A stretch of 64,000 bases of DNA from Yponomeuta sedellus (Eukaryota; Arthropoda; Insecta; Lepidoptera; Yponomeutidae). The notes beneath the pieces were generated by a model. It made no database searches and had not been told where the DNA came from. It saw only the letters and a program-made list of their open reading frames with translations. The position numbers were made by a program, and so were the translations under genes. Below, piece after piece: positions 1 to 11,540 of the stretch (position 1 is the first letter of the stretch; every line of letters begins with the position of its first letter). The stretch is taken from contig OW203747.1 in NCBI GenBank assembly GCA_934045075.1, positions 7,460,357-7,524,356 on the forward strand, in the 5' to 3' direction.

Positions 1-507
1 TTTGTTGGTGCTCAAATAAAGGTGCTCAATTTATGGCGTGGTACGGATGATCTCTTGTAAATCACGCATTGAAATCAATATAGACTTTGAGAAAAAGTTT
101 ATCTCCACTGTAGAAATAAAAACGTAATGTTACCATGACACGCAATGTTCTCCGAACTCAAAGTATAATAAAACTATTTTATTTTGAGAGTAATAATAAC
201 TTTTGTGTTTACTAATTTACATGAAATACCAGTTTTGTCGAGCATAAATTATTTGGCATCCATTGTGTCTGGATTTTTATTACAATTCAATATGAATTTA
301 TTACAACTCGAATTAAATTTAGCTCTTTTACTGGTGTTATGTTGTTAAATTTGCAAAGTTTGAATAGTAGCGCGGAGGAGAGGTGCAAAAAGTTTATGGG
401 GATTGAAATCGGTTTAAATTAAGTGAGAAAAGGGTGCGGCAGCGCAGTGGTGCAACTCTGGCCTCACAATGACTTATGACTTATGAAGCGTTGATGTAAC
501 AAAAGCA
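1..507. other. No feature seen
   Basis: AT-rich, no frame over 60 codons, no repeat shared with the rest of the window. Confidence 0.5.
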
Positions 508-661
508 CGGTATGGTACAGTCTATTAGCTTCTAGAATATACCACGGGCTCTAGAGTAGGCTTCCGTATTCGCTGAAAGCACAACGGTATGGTACAGTCT
601 ATTAGCTTCTAGAATATACCACGGGCTCTAGAGTAGGCTTCCGTATTCGCTGAAAGCACAC
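508..661 (+). repeat. 77-bp tandem duplication
   Basis: Two almost identical 77-base units (508-584, 585-661) contain a family K MITE end (AGAATATACCACGGGCTCTA). Confidence 0.8.
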
Positions 662-710
662 GAGTGTGCTTACGACTACTACCTGCTCTGTATAAAACTT
701 TTCTTATTAA

Positions 711-940
711 TTATACTATTTTTATTTTTAATCCACTAACCCGTGTAAGTAATGCAATTTGCTTAAGTCAGATGTCGCTGCCTGTACGTAATACAGAGAA
801 TAGTGTAAAGAGGTTCGAAATTTCACTGATGCCGTGAGTCGCCCATTGGCTCAATTGGTAGAGCGCTGGCACGGATAGCCAGAGGTGGCGGGTTCGAATC
901 CCGGCATGGGTGAAATTTTTAGCCTCTAAATAGGTTTTTA
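711..940 (+). mobile_element. SINE-1 copy
   Basis: It begins with TTATACTATTTTTATTTTTA (the inverted end module, shortened), jumps into the middle module, and then has the tRNA-like domain at 841-911 and the tail. The flanks 697-710 and 941-954 match at 12 of 14 bases (target-site duplication). Confidence 0.75.
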
Positions 941-1227
941 AATTTTCTTGTTAAGTTTTTTTAAGTGTCATATTAGTTCAGATATTTCTATTACACGAAT
1001 ATATGCGATTGTATCTGACTGTATCTGTCTATCCTTCCAGGTTAGACGCGAGACACAGACCAATGTGTAGACCATACTATTGTCTAGTGTCTAGTGTCTA
1101 GGAGTCAATAAGAATTGACTCCTAGATATCTATATATAAGATGGATAGAAAGTTTATTTGCCGTACCAAAAACATACACTAAATATGATACCAAATCATA
1201 ACATAACATGACTTGACATTTACGTAC

Positions 1228-1405
1228 AGACACATACTTGGCTTGTGGCCCCACACTAGGGTACCCTGTGTCGTGGGAACCAGAAACAATGACATCACAA
1301 ACATGTAAACATCCAAGACCGGGGGGTTTTTTGGCCCCAGCCGGGTTCGAACCCGGAACCTCTTGCATGGTAGGCAGACGCCCTACCGCAGCGCCACAAG
1401 AAAAG
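1228..1405 (-). mobile_element. SINE-2 (tRNA-derived)
   Basis: A tRNA-like head with box A and box B (GGTTCGAACCCGG; 1333-1399 on the - strand) is followed by a body containing ACACAGGGTACCCTAGTGTG. It is a conventional 5'-tRNA SINE. Other copies: 9180-9380 (-), 24571-24780 (+) and 62505-62700 (-); tail-only pieces at 9483-9530 (+) and 52395-52450 (+). Confidence 0.7.
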
Positions 1406-2845
1406 TAACACAAACAGGGTCTAATCAAGAAGCAAGAAGAGACCCGTGCCCCAGCATTGGGGACATATAAGGGTTAATATCGAATTATTTTATACTATGA
1501 TATAATGAATAATCGCGTTTAGACCCCTTTAAGACCCCTTAATATATAAATGTTATATTCTAGCTTTATTGCGGTAGATAATAATTATCTATTATGAAAA
1601 CGAATGTCTAACACAACGTTGCAACGGCGTTCGGCAACCAACGTATATTAAACAGGAGATGGAACCTTCCATTTTGTTACAAACTCACCTGTGACGTATC
1701 TATGAGAGTGTATGCGTGTAAAACTTGATATGTGGTCCACTGTATCTTGTTACGTCGAATTTTTTTATCAAACTAAGTATCGGGTAGCGTACCTATTATT
1801 ATTTTGCCGGCAAGTTCCGTTGGGGGGTGAAAAGTAAGGCAATCAGCTTTTGCTGGGTTTCTTTGTTGAAACCAAGCAGTTGTGACTAGAAGGACGGCGT
1901 TAAGTTGCTCTGTTTCACGTCACTAATGTGAACCGGTGGGAGTATATAAAATTCCATATCCACCCTTGTATGTCCCCACCGTTGGGGCACGGGTCTCTTC
2001 CTGCATCGCAGAAAAGCTAGGCCACACTCCACCGCGGGGGTCAAGTCGGGGTTTATGGAGGATTGAGAGACGGTGGCGGGCCGTGCCGTCAGAAGTTATC
2101 AAGCCGACATTGCTGTACGACTGCCATTACATGATAGCCGGCACCAACGGTTAGCATATAAATTTACTCTGCGAATATTCCCAATTTTTCTGTTTCCGTT
2201 TTTGGAAAAAATACTGGTGGCTAATTAGAAACACACACTAACCGATATATCTCCATGCAAAGAAGTTTTGATGAAGTCCGTGGATAATTTTTAGGCGGAG
2301 TAGAGTAGCCTTTCACCGCTGAAATCTTGTTTGTTAAGTCGTCGTGATCTGCATAATTCTGCATTCAAAGATTTTCTAAAAATTACTTGCCTCGTCTGAA
2401 AATCGAACCAAAATAAATATAAAAAAACACCCCTACTTTTATGATGCTAATCAAAAGACTGGCCAAAAACTATGTTACTTAAGAAGACTAATAAATTTAT
2501 GGCCATTCTTTCGATTGACATCATAAAATTGGGAGTGTTTTTTTACATTTAAGTCGGTTCGATGCCCAGACAAAGCAAGTAATTTTTAGAAAAATTTTGA
2601 ATGTAGAATTACTAACTTTTAAAAATAACATAAATTCTTACCTTCATGTCCGATAACTTTGGGACGCCGTGCTGTGACATAATCCTAGAACGTGGGCGTG
2701 AACAGTTTTATGGGATTATATCTGCTGTACCCTCTTCTGGACAAAAGAACCAATAGCGAAATCCGACAATGTGGTAACGAGTTACCGCTGAACATAAATA
2801 AAATAAAAATATTATGGCTTAAAACCTCCTTTTTAAAGTCGGTGG

Positions 2846-3072
2846 GTAACAGTGCAAACCTCTTTACACCATTTTTATTTCTTTTTCTATCTATCATTTT
2901 CAAATGTGGAAATTACGTCACACATTTTTCGATTTCCCTCATTCTCATCACTACCACTTTACCCTTCGACCAGATCTGACTATTTTACCTGCTTATCCGT
3001 TTTTATCCCGTTTTTCTGTTTTATTATACTACTAATCTACAAATAAAACAACACCTAAAGTCATTCCAGTTT
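2846..3072 (+). repeat. Dispersed repeat Rep-L
   Basis: About 225 bases recur at 13171-13408 (ATCTGACTATTTTACCTGCT in both, ending CGTTCCAGTTT). A SINE-1 palindrome follows this copy immediately. Unknown type. Confidence 0.6.
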
Positions 3073-3254
3073 AAAAACCTATTTAGAGGCTAAAAATTTC
3101 ACCCATGCCGGGATTTGAACCCGCAATCTCTGGCTATCCGTGCCAGCGCTCTACCAATTGAGCTCAATTGGTAGAGCGCTGGCACGGATAGCCAGAGGTC
3201 GCGGGTTCGAATCCCGGCATGGGTGGTATTTTTAGCCTCTAAATAGGTTTTTAA
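3071..3254. repeat. SINE-1 head-to-head palindrome
   Basis: Two 92-bp arms of SINE-1 tail plus tRNA-like domain meet with no spacer at 3162/3163, inside the D-arm region (CAATTGAGCTCAATTG). About 4-5 positions differ between arms. Both arms keep box B; the acceptor 5' half is missing in both. No target-site duplication was seen. Confidence 0.8.
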
Positions 3255-4975
3255 ACCAATACATTTACTACATGTATTGGCTTTCCGTGTAAAATGCATT
3301 CAGCGATATTTTCGAATACATCCCGTCGACAGCTGAACAAACTTTATGTTCCGAATTTTCACCACCACCCGCTTTTAGCGTTCTGTAGTGAATAATCAAC
3401 CCTTATAGTTTATCTGTCTGTCTGTCAAGTCCATAAATGTAACGTTCGACGTTACCTTGAAATAAGCACGACGAAAGATTTTTAAATCCTCTTTCAAGTT
3501 TATTATTTACAAAAAAACCTATACTTCAGCAATAAACTAAAGTTAGACGAAGGCTAAGGCCATGTTTCTGAAATTATTTTAAACTAGTTACCCGGCAAAC
3601 TTCTTACCAACTTTTTTTTTATGTTTCTCTCCGTAAGAACCGTCCTCGTACTTCAAAGAATATTCTAAAAAAAGAATTAGCGAAATCGGTTCAGCTGTTC
3701 TCGAGATTTGCGCTTACCAACACATTCAGCGATTCTTTTTTATATTATAGACCTGTGGAAAAACAGCTCGCAGTGTCATGGCGTCGAATCTGACGTCCAT
3801 TACATCGTAATCACTAGTAGTCACAACAAAGTACGGGTGAAGTAAGTTTACTAATGTTAACCTAAGCGTGACGTGACGCGGTATGATGGATGTTTCAGTC
3901 AAAATGCCTGAAAGCAGTATAGCTTCATCTTTTATTTTGTTTAAAATATATTATGTAATAATTTTTTTGTGAAACTGAATCGGTGTTTTAAATCCTTCTA
4001 AGAAGAACTTTCCCCGAATATCGCTAAAACTTTGATTATTTGATATCGTCGTCACGCCTATTGACTAGTTCACAGTTCGTACATTTTCATCAGAGCATTG
4101 GTACTTTCGTGGTTACCGTTGTCCGGCAATATTTCTGCGCAGTTAATAAGATTTTGACATTGACTCGCAGTCGTATGGTTTCTCTTGAAAACTTTGCTCA
4201 GCTTGTAGCCTCGTCGATGGGATTATGTAAGTGGGTCGATGGTTGTAATCGCCATCGCATTGACTGTGAAATAGTATTATTATTATTATTACTTTATTGC
4301 ACCATAAAATTGTACAATGCGGCGAACTTAATGCCATAAGCATTTTCTACCAGTCAACCGCAGGAGGTAGATCGAAAACTTGGCAGGCATGCAAAAAAAA
4401 AAAGGAAAAAGACAACCTTCCACAGTATTGATGATAGCTGGAAAATGTGTCGAATTGGGGTGAATTCGACAGTACCTTCTTGTTTGTATATTACAAGTAG
4501 CTTTTGCTGCATTGTATTAATGAGTAGGTACCGGGGCAAAATTCCTGCAACACTTTAGTTTGTGTTTTCCAAGAACATTGTTCTGTAACTAAGTATCAGA
4601 AAGATATTGTGTGAATATCTTTATAAAAAAATTGACCCGATAATCCTGCGTAGACGAAGTCGCGGGCACTAGTTAGTTTTGTCATAATTATTTATGAAGG
4701 TGAAAATGAAAAGAATTAAAGAGTTTTGTTCAAGTTCAGTTACATATTGTCTAATTCTATTCCATAAGGTACCTATCGCTGTAATGAAGGAATGTTAATT
4801 TATTTGTTTGTTAATTTGTTTGGATGTCCACGGATTTTTCTTGCCATGATACGAAAAAGAATATACGACACAATGATAAGTCGTCGTCGTCAAGCTATAC
4901 TAGTCCACGTCTGGACATAGCCTTCTCCTAAGGAGCGCCACGTTGTGCTAATGATATCTATGAAGATATGACAAG

Positions 4976-5350
4976 CGGTGGTAGCTCAGTGGGTAGAACC
5001 ATTGACTGGCAAGCGAGAGCCCCAGGTTCAATCCCGAGTGCGGGCATGTACCAATGACTTTGTTTAATTTCAAAGTTACGTACATTTGCGAATTTGTAGT
5101 CGCAATACCACACGCTAACGGTGAAGGAAAACATCGTGAGGAAACCCGCGGCTTGGTTGGCTCCACACGTATTGACTAGTCTTTCCTGTGGGCTAGGCCG
5201 ACTAAGCTGTCAGGATGGTATAGGTGCTGGGCAAGCCTAAAACCATCTATAAAAACCATGTCCCAGGCACTACAGCGTCGGAGTGGTCCCTTCAACCATC
5301 TAGTGTGAGTGAGGATGCCGCTGGACGCTGTATAGATAATCTCATTAAGT
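4976..5350 (+). mobile_element. SINE-4 (tRNA-derived), long copy
   Basis: The tRNA-like head is at 4976-5045 (GGTAGCTCAGTGGGTAGAAC; box B GGTTCAATCCC). The body has ATGACTTTGTTTAATTTCAA and GAAAACATCGTGAGGAAACC, and this subtype ends in GACGCTGTATAGATAATCTC. It is the most abundant SINE here. Other copies with this ending: 51897-52247 (+), 55928-56235 (+), 19482-19705 (+, body only) and 59835-60065 (+). Confidence 0.7.
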
Positions 5351-5588
5351 AGATGCAAAAAGGCCAAATTAATTAATGTCAAAAAACATAAATTTCGTGT
5401 ATTAAATGTTTAATCCTAAAACTAATTAAGTATACTTTAAAACTTTAAATAAATTACTTCTACTAGGTCTACATATTTTTCTGTGCTGTTCTATTCAATT
5501 GTTTTTTTTTTGTGTTTTGTTAAGATTTGCGTTTTGTATGTTTTTTGATACCGTTTGGTTTTGTTTTTGAAGTATTGTACCTTTAAAT

Positions 5589-5623
<35 letters not shown>

Positions 5624-5629
<6 letters not shown>

Positions 5630-6543
5630 TTTTAATGATAACTATCATACTGTGCAAACTACTTTTGGGTTGCAGCCTAATTTAAGACCGTCTGATTATG
5701 TTTTTGTATATACCTCTTTAGTTATTACCTTTATGTAAACTTTTTGAAGCAAAACCAAAAAAGAAGCTGATGGCCAACCTCCATTTGCTCGCTACAAATG
5801 AAGGTTGCACGAAATACGAAGAAGATTTCTTGTAAACAATAAAATTGTACTACGCTAAAGATCGACCACTACATAAATCAACATAAACAACATAAGATAA
5901 GAATATTCTTTATTGTACACTGGAAAAACAACAAATACAAAACATTTGCAAATATACATAGTACAATTGGCGGCCTTATTGCTAAAAGCAATTTCTTCCA
6001 GACAACCTTACGATGGAAAGTTGCTGAAGGAAATTAGAAAGACGGGTAGCCAGTGCAAATTTGAATATTGATACATACTTATACTTAATAATAATACTTA
6101 TACTTAATAACATACCGTTACTTATATAAACTTATAATTTATTATAAACATATATATATATAGACATATATAAACATATATAGATATATATATCTTATAA
6201 TAAAGTTCTACATAAGACAAGGAAAGTAATAACCTACACACAAGAGGACAAAATTTAAGGTAAAAAGTTTAATCCTAAAACTAATAATGACATGTATATT
6301 TTTAATGATAACTATCATGCTGTGCAAACTACTTTTGAGTTGCAGCCTAATTTAAGACCGTCTGATTACGTTTTTTTATACAACTTTTTAGTTATTACCT
6401 TTAAGAAAACTTTTTGACACAAAATCAAAAAAAAAAGCTGATGGCCAACCTCCTTTTTGCTCTCTACAAATGGAGGTTGCACGAAGGACGAAGAAGATTT
6501 CTTGTAAAGAATAAAATTGTCCTACGCTAAAAATTGACCGCTC
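5624..6543 (+). repeat. Direct duplication, 670-bp offset
   Basis: About 250 bases at 5624-5873 recur at 6294-6543 at roughly 90% identity with a constant 670-base offset. The first copy is followed by a Rep-E and an AT-rich stretch rich in TATATA. Confidence 0.75.
5895..6050 (-). repeat. Rep-E (LINE-like 3' end with AATAAAGAATATTCTTATC tail)
   Basis: On the - strand the sequence contains CTGGAAGAAATTGCTTTTAG, GGCCGCCAATTGTACTA and ends in GTACAATAAAGAATATTCTT plus an ATC-rich tail. It is the 3' end of an abundant element, probably a LINE, that I cannot name. Others: 11262-11410 (+), 13010-13160 (+, variant), 14648-14790 (-), 32765-32815 (+), 34690-34860 (+), 37605-37690 (-), 48555-48650 (-), 56905-57040 (-) and 59402-59512 (-). 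Confidence 0.65.
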
Positions 6544-6561
6544 CATTCAACTTTAAATATT

Positions 6562-6897
6562 TCTGTGGAGAGAGCTATGTTCGGTGTTTCTCTGCGGGAT
6601 CAAATCTGAAACGAAGTAGAGAACTAAAGTGATTGGTATAGCCCAACGGATTAGCGAACTGAAGTGGCAGTGGGCGGGTCATATCTGCCGCAGGGCCGAT
6701 AACCGTTGGGGTATACTGGTTCTAGAGTGGAAACTGCGAATCGGCAAACGTAGCGTAGGACGCCCTGTGGCTAGGTGAAGCGATGATATTCGCAAAGCGG
6801 TGGGCAGTGACTGGAAGAGGAGAGCCGAAGATCGGTGTTCAGTGGTGTATCTTGGGAAAGGCCTGTGTCCAGCAGTGGACTAACGCCTACTGATTAG
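6562..6897 (+). pseudogene. Decayed RTE LINE 3' fragment
   Basis: The sequence aligns by eye over its length with the RTE fragment at 29863-30190 (FGVSLRDQI, WQWAGHI, RWG, LEWKLRIGKRSVGRP, VQQW), with stops and frameshifts. It ends with CCAGCAGTGGAC near 6870-6885, the shared RTE 3' signature. Confidence 0.65.
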
Positions 6898-6929
6898 TAT
6901 TTTCTAAGCTTAACACGAGCACTAGACAG

Positions 6930-7061
6930 AATAAAAACTGTTTTTATACGGATTTTACTCGTTTATCATAGTTTGTCATCCGAGACCACGGCACCTGAAA
7001 AAGTGCCGAAACGTCGGAAAATTGTAAAAAATTTACAATCCGTATAAAAACAGTTTTTTTT
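6930..7061 (+). repeat. Inverted-repeat element with ACTGTTTTTATACGGAT ends
   Basis: About 22-bp inverted ends surround a short centre with CCGAAACGTCGG. A longer relative is at 61172-61367, with 39-bp arms and an internal extra copy of the arm. Confidence 0.6.
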
Positions 7062-8122
7062 ACCGACTGATTAACTGACTAGTAATGATGATGAAACCTT
7101 TTCAGGAAAAAAAGTTTATTGCGGACATGAATACCTACTGACAAAATTGAACAAGAAATTTAATTAACAATATTAGGTGTTGGAAATCGCTTCGCTTTTA
7201 GGTAAAATAGTAGCAGTTAATGACGACAATTATTATTAAAATTCTTTATTGCATAAAAAAATTGCACAGGAGAGCTAAATGCTACTTAGCATTATCTACC
7301 ATCTAACCCAAGTTTTGGAGACAAGATTAGCAGGTAGCGCAAGTATGAAATTTACTAATTTATCTATATTACATATTAAATTTAAAATAGTGGGGGAATA
7401 AGTATTATATAACATAACAATAAAATAATAATTACATAATAATTAATAATATAATAATTTATATTAATGCGTAAATAAAATTATTCCCCTACAACTGCAT
7501 TGAGCAAATAAATGCAAGAATATGTATGGATATTTTTCCCATGTGTAAAAAAACCAAACGAACGTTCTCGTAAGCCGCGGCGCTGTGAAGCAATTTACAT
7601 AGATACTACCGAAGTGTGTCACACACTAAAGCTCTATTTACACTACAAACATTAACACTTTGAGGCGCCACACGTTGCTAACTTGCTCCATCAATGGAAT
7701 AGGTACAAATCCTAACTTATTTTATAATACTTTTTTTCAATAACTGAACATCATTTATCTAAACAACTGTGAAAAAAAGTCCATTCCATTCATTCTAATC
7801 GAAGTTTTTTAAGGGGACATTTTAATCACCATTTAAAAAAATATGTTAAGTAAACGTAAAAAGATAATAATATATTTTATTGGTCAGACGTGTAATGGCA
7901 GTCGTCAAGCCCTGTCAGAGGCCTTATAACTTCTGGCAGTAAGTCCCGCTACTGTCTTACAATCCTCCACCAACCCGGACTTGGCCCCCGTTGTGGAGTA
8001 TGGCCTAACCTTCCTGCGATACAGGAAGAGACCCGTGCCCTAGCAGTAGGAACCTGCAACGGGTTGATATCGATTGGTCAGACCAGAAAACAATTATGTA
8101 CTAGTTTAAAAAAAAAATGTCT

Positions 8123-8306
8123 AGCTGACCTAGCGTACTTCGTACCGCCTAACAGTTGTTTTCTTTATATTTTTTTAATTTTTCTCTCCGTAAGAACCAT
8201 CCTCGTACTTCAAGAAAATTCTAAAAAAACAATTTGCGAAATCTGTTCAGCTGCTCTCGAGATTTTCGCTTACCAACACACTCATCGCTTGATTTTTATA
8301 TTATTG
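8123..8306 (-). mobile_element. Helitron-like copy
   Basis: On the - strand it carries the same internal words (GCGAAAATCTCGAGAGCAGC) and ends GGTCAGCTAG. Confidence 0.5.
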
Positions 8307-8910
8307 ATGAGACAATTTCATTTTCTCGACGTATCAGCAGTGTCAGGTCGCAATCGGAATAATAAGATGTGTATAATAAGAACCAGTTAGCGAACTAATG
8401 AACGCTGACCAAGCGAAGGTGGTCTGTCAGGATCATGGCAAGTGGCAGTCCCTGGTCTCTGCCCACCCGTCTAGGTTACTGACGTGAAATTATTGTTATA
8501 TTATGTATAGATAATGGTAGGTATATATTGTGCTGGTAGAAGGCGTGTTTATGTTGTGTTATGTATTACTAACGGTTTCAAATCACGCTGTAGATGTTGT
8601 GTTGTTACGGTTACCGTCTAATGTAAAACCGGTGTATGTTGTGTGAATGGGTCTTTACTCCTACGAACGGCGCGGGTAAAATGTTGAAAAACATTCATAC
8701 CTATATCGGGGAACAAACGACGCACTGCCCTAGATGATAGCGCTAGTTTACGCTTTTGTTGGGTTGGGGTAAAGTGGCACGGGGGTAACAGGAGTTTGTG
8801 GTAACAATAATGGTGTTATGCTGCAGTATAACAATCCTCTCCTAGAGATCTCAATATTTGTAGTGCAATAAATAGTTATGTATTTAACATTTACATACAG
8901 GCACATACAA

Positions 8911-9154
8911 GCACCGTATTCACCTGATATGCCTCCGTCTGACTTTTTTTTATTTCCCAAGTTCAAATTACCACTTCGAGGAAAATGTTTTGAGTCGATA
9001 GAAGCCATAAAAGAAAATTCGCTGAATGAGCTAAAGGCCATACCATTCAAATAGCCTATGAAAAATGTATGGAAGACTGGGCGAAGCGGTGGAGATGTTG
9101 TATTGCAAGCGATGGGGCCTACTTTGAAGGCGATAAAATAAATTTAGATGAATA
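8911..9154 (+). pseudogene. mariner-family transposase C-terminal fragment
   Basis: The reading frame gives APYSPDMPPSDFFLFPKFKL, the segment carrying the third catalytic Asp of mariner-type transposases. It continues through LRGKCFESIEAIKENSLNEL to a stop, and after a frameshift gives KCMEDWAKRW, ASDGAYFEGDK and a terminal stop at about 9152. The N-terminal two thirds and the left terminal repeat are missing. Its 3' side runs into a SINE-2 at 9180. Confidence 0.75.
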
Positions 9155-9179
9155 ATTTGTATTTTTTGTTTTATTGGTG

Positions 9180-9380
9180 AATTCCCGATACCTGGTACAC
9201 AGAATGTACATTGCTTTTGGCCCCACACTAGAATACCCTGTGTCGTGGAAACCAGAAACAACGACATCAAAAACGTGTAAACATCCAAGACCTGAAGTTT
9301 TTTTTTGTACCGAGCCGGGGTTCGAACCCGAAACCTCTTGCATGGTAGGCAGATGCGCTACCGCTGCGCCACAGGGGCCG
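9180..9380 (-). mobile_element. SINE-2 copy
   Basis: Head at about 9308-9376 with box B (GGTTCGAACCCCGGC) and a body like the copy at 1228. It lies directly beside a mariner fragment (8911-9154). Confidence 0.7.
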
Positions 9381-9529
9381 TCGTGTTTATCTATCTATCT
9401 TATGGCGCTCGTGGTCTAGTCAAACCGAGTGATTGAAAGCAATCACTTGAGTTTAGCAACAACAGACGCCGTCAGGTGCAGGGTGTCACGACACAGGGTA
9501 TCCTAGTGTGGGACCAGCAACATGGATGT

Positions 9530-9724
9530 GTAGACTTTTAGTCCGGATCTACTTACGGGTGTTGTTATATCGGAAGAGTCAGTCTCACACAGTGTGAGAC
9601 GAGCAACCGACGACGCGAGCTCCGTCTCTGCTCACCATGATTAAGCTCTGCGAATCGGAGCGGAACCTGGTCGGACTCTTCCGATATAACAACACCCGTT
9701 AGTAGATCCGGACTTAAAGTCTAC
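9530..9724 (+). mobile_element. 195-bp inverted-repeat element
   Basis: Arms of 51 bp (9530-9580 and 9674-9724) match at 49 positions, beginning GTAGAC and ending GTCTAC, around a 93-base GC-richer centre. The right flank (TGTTGTGCTTACGAAAGTTT) is itself a repeat also seen near 38270, 42185 and 59200. No target duplication is certain. Confidence 0.75.
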
Positions 9725-10685
9725 AATGTGTTGTGCTTACGAAAGTTTTAGATCGAAAACATGTATGTGTTTGCATGTAAGTGTTATTTTTCGTCATTAT
9801 TAGGGTCAAGAGTATTTTTTTTCCTTTTGAGGTAGCTACAGAACTCTAAAAACTGACACCCAGTTCGAAAGCTTTGCCTGAATGAAGCACAAATATATTT
9901 CCTAAAAACGTTATATGAATAGTAATACAACATTTTAGGATATATATTTGTTTTTTAAAATTCACCTTTAATATAGAGGCTCTGGCAGCACTATAATCTT
10001 AGCTAGCTTTAGCTTCCAGAGCCAGAAAATTTTGTGCCATTTTTTGAAATTTGTGTTTCCTAAATTATGAAAAAAAGTTAATAGTAAAAAAAACGTATTT
10101 TACCTTTTACTCGGAAGTGGTTTAATTTATCCATACTAAGTAAACGGTTCTCCTATGTTATCCATTCTTTATATATAGGATATGACATGGATGCTGTTTA
10201 GCAATACAAATTATTTATTAGGTACAAAGAAAACATATTATATTAATATAACCTATTCGATAAATAATCGCGTTAGATCCGTTTATTACCTATACGTATA
10301 AAATCGTTTATAAAGGATAAAATCGAGTTAATTTTTTTTTTCAGTACAAAATGTATGAAAAAAGTATTTTGGAGATTTCCCTCATTTCTAGCATTCAAAT
10401 CTTAAATTGTCCCATAGAGTATTTTGATCCCCACACGAAAAAGTATCGATTAGCATATTTTTTTTTTCATTTCAGCATTTTTTCGCTATCTGTACATTTT
10501 CTCCAAAATCTGTGAATGCAGTTCAGTAATAGCATAAAAAGTTGGGGATTCTAGCGAGATCTCCTAGCGGAAGGTTTTCCTGTAACTATAACGATTAAGG
10601 TACCTGCCCTCACTGACCCGTCACAAAAATCCACCCTGTATAACTATGTATGAGCATCACGAATCATTAAGAAATACATACATAC
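9725..10685. other. AT-rich stretch without a gene
   Basis: It holds the repeated word GTGCTTACGAAAGTTTTAG at its left end, a small 11-bp hairpin (9979-10023, GGCTCTGG ... CCAGAGCC) and, near 10640, a dispersed word TATGTATGAGCATCACGAAT also seen near 26325 and 56785. Nothing coding. Confidence 0.5.
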
Positions 10686-10689
10686 ATAA

Positions 10690-10965
10690 CCTCACACCTG
10701 TATCCCAGAGGGGTAGGCAGAGACCAGAGACCACCACTCGCCACGATCCTGACAGATCACCTTCGCTTCATCAACGTTCATACCTCGTTTCATGCACGCA
10801 CTCCGGTTCCGGGTACTTTTTATCTTTCCCTCTGCTAATACATCCCCTATTTGGTCGATGTAAGTCCGTCTGGGGCATCCCTTACCAGCTCTTCCACTCA
10901 CATTCGCAGTATATATTTGTTTCGTCAGTCTTTCTTCCTTCATTAAGAAATACTTGTATAATATT
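10690..10965 (-). pseudogene. LINE ORF2 C-terminus, TKQIY family
   Basis: The - strand encodes RLTKQIYTANVSGRAGKG, TYIDQIGDVL, KSTRNRSACMKR and CQDRGEWWSLVSAYPSG. This is the C-terminal tail of a common insect LINE. Related tails are at 16434-16682 (+), 17046-17222 (-), 55205-55600 (-), 8395-8495 (+), and very short at 26205-26270, 33418-33495 and 50195-50355 (+). Confidence 0.65.
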
Positions 10966-11261
10966 GTACAGACATCCGACGTCACTCCCATCTCAAGTTG
11001 CAGGCAAAAAGGCAAGTGCTCAAATAGACCAAAAGTCATTATTTAAATGAAGTATAAACAATCTATTGTCACGATCGATCAACTCGTTGGCTGAATGGAC
11101 GAATAGCAAGTTGGTACAGAAAGACCATTTCTAATCAAGTCAGATGCTCATATTATATTATTAATAATATACATTATTATTACGATTATTATTATTATTG
11201 CGAGTATATTATTTTAAGTATAAGTATGTTTATCAATGTTCATATTTGCACCAACTAACCG

Positions 11262-11410
11262 ACTCACTTTTCCTTCAGCAACTCTCCATCGTGGGTTGCC
11301 TGGAAGAAATTGCTCTAAGCAATAAGGCCGCCAATTGTACTGTATCTTTGTAATTATGTTTTGTTTGTTTTTTCCTGGTGTACAATAAAGAATATTCTTA
11401 TCTTATCTTA
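11262..11410 (+). repeat. Rep-E copy
   Basis: Complete 3' end with CTGGAAGAAATTGCTCTAAG and the AATATTCTTATCTTATC tail. Confidence 0.65.
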
Positions 11411-11540
11411 TGCTTCACAGCTTCAAGGGACAGTAGACTTGAGTATCATGTCACATCACACTAACATTATAGAGGCGAAATTTTGCGAGATTGTATATTT
11501 GTTACTTCTTCACGTCTGTTAAGGTGGCAATCAAACATAA

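Noticed and set aside
841..911. tRNA gene (also 11885-11955, 20374-20444, 33741-33812, 4976-5045, 24573-24640)
   Set aside because: Boxes A and B are intact, but the acceptor and T stems have mismatches, the anticodon loop is irregular, and each lies inside a dispersed repeat with a shared flank, so they are SINE parts.
8064..8390. 108-codon frame on the + strand
   Set aside because: It runs antisense through a Helitron-like repeat and has no motif.
10646..11050. 134-codon frame on the + strand
   Set aside because: It is antisense to a LINE ORF2 tail that has recognisable residues on the - strand.
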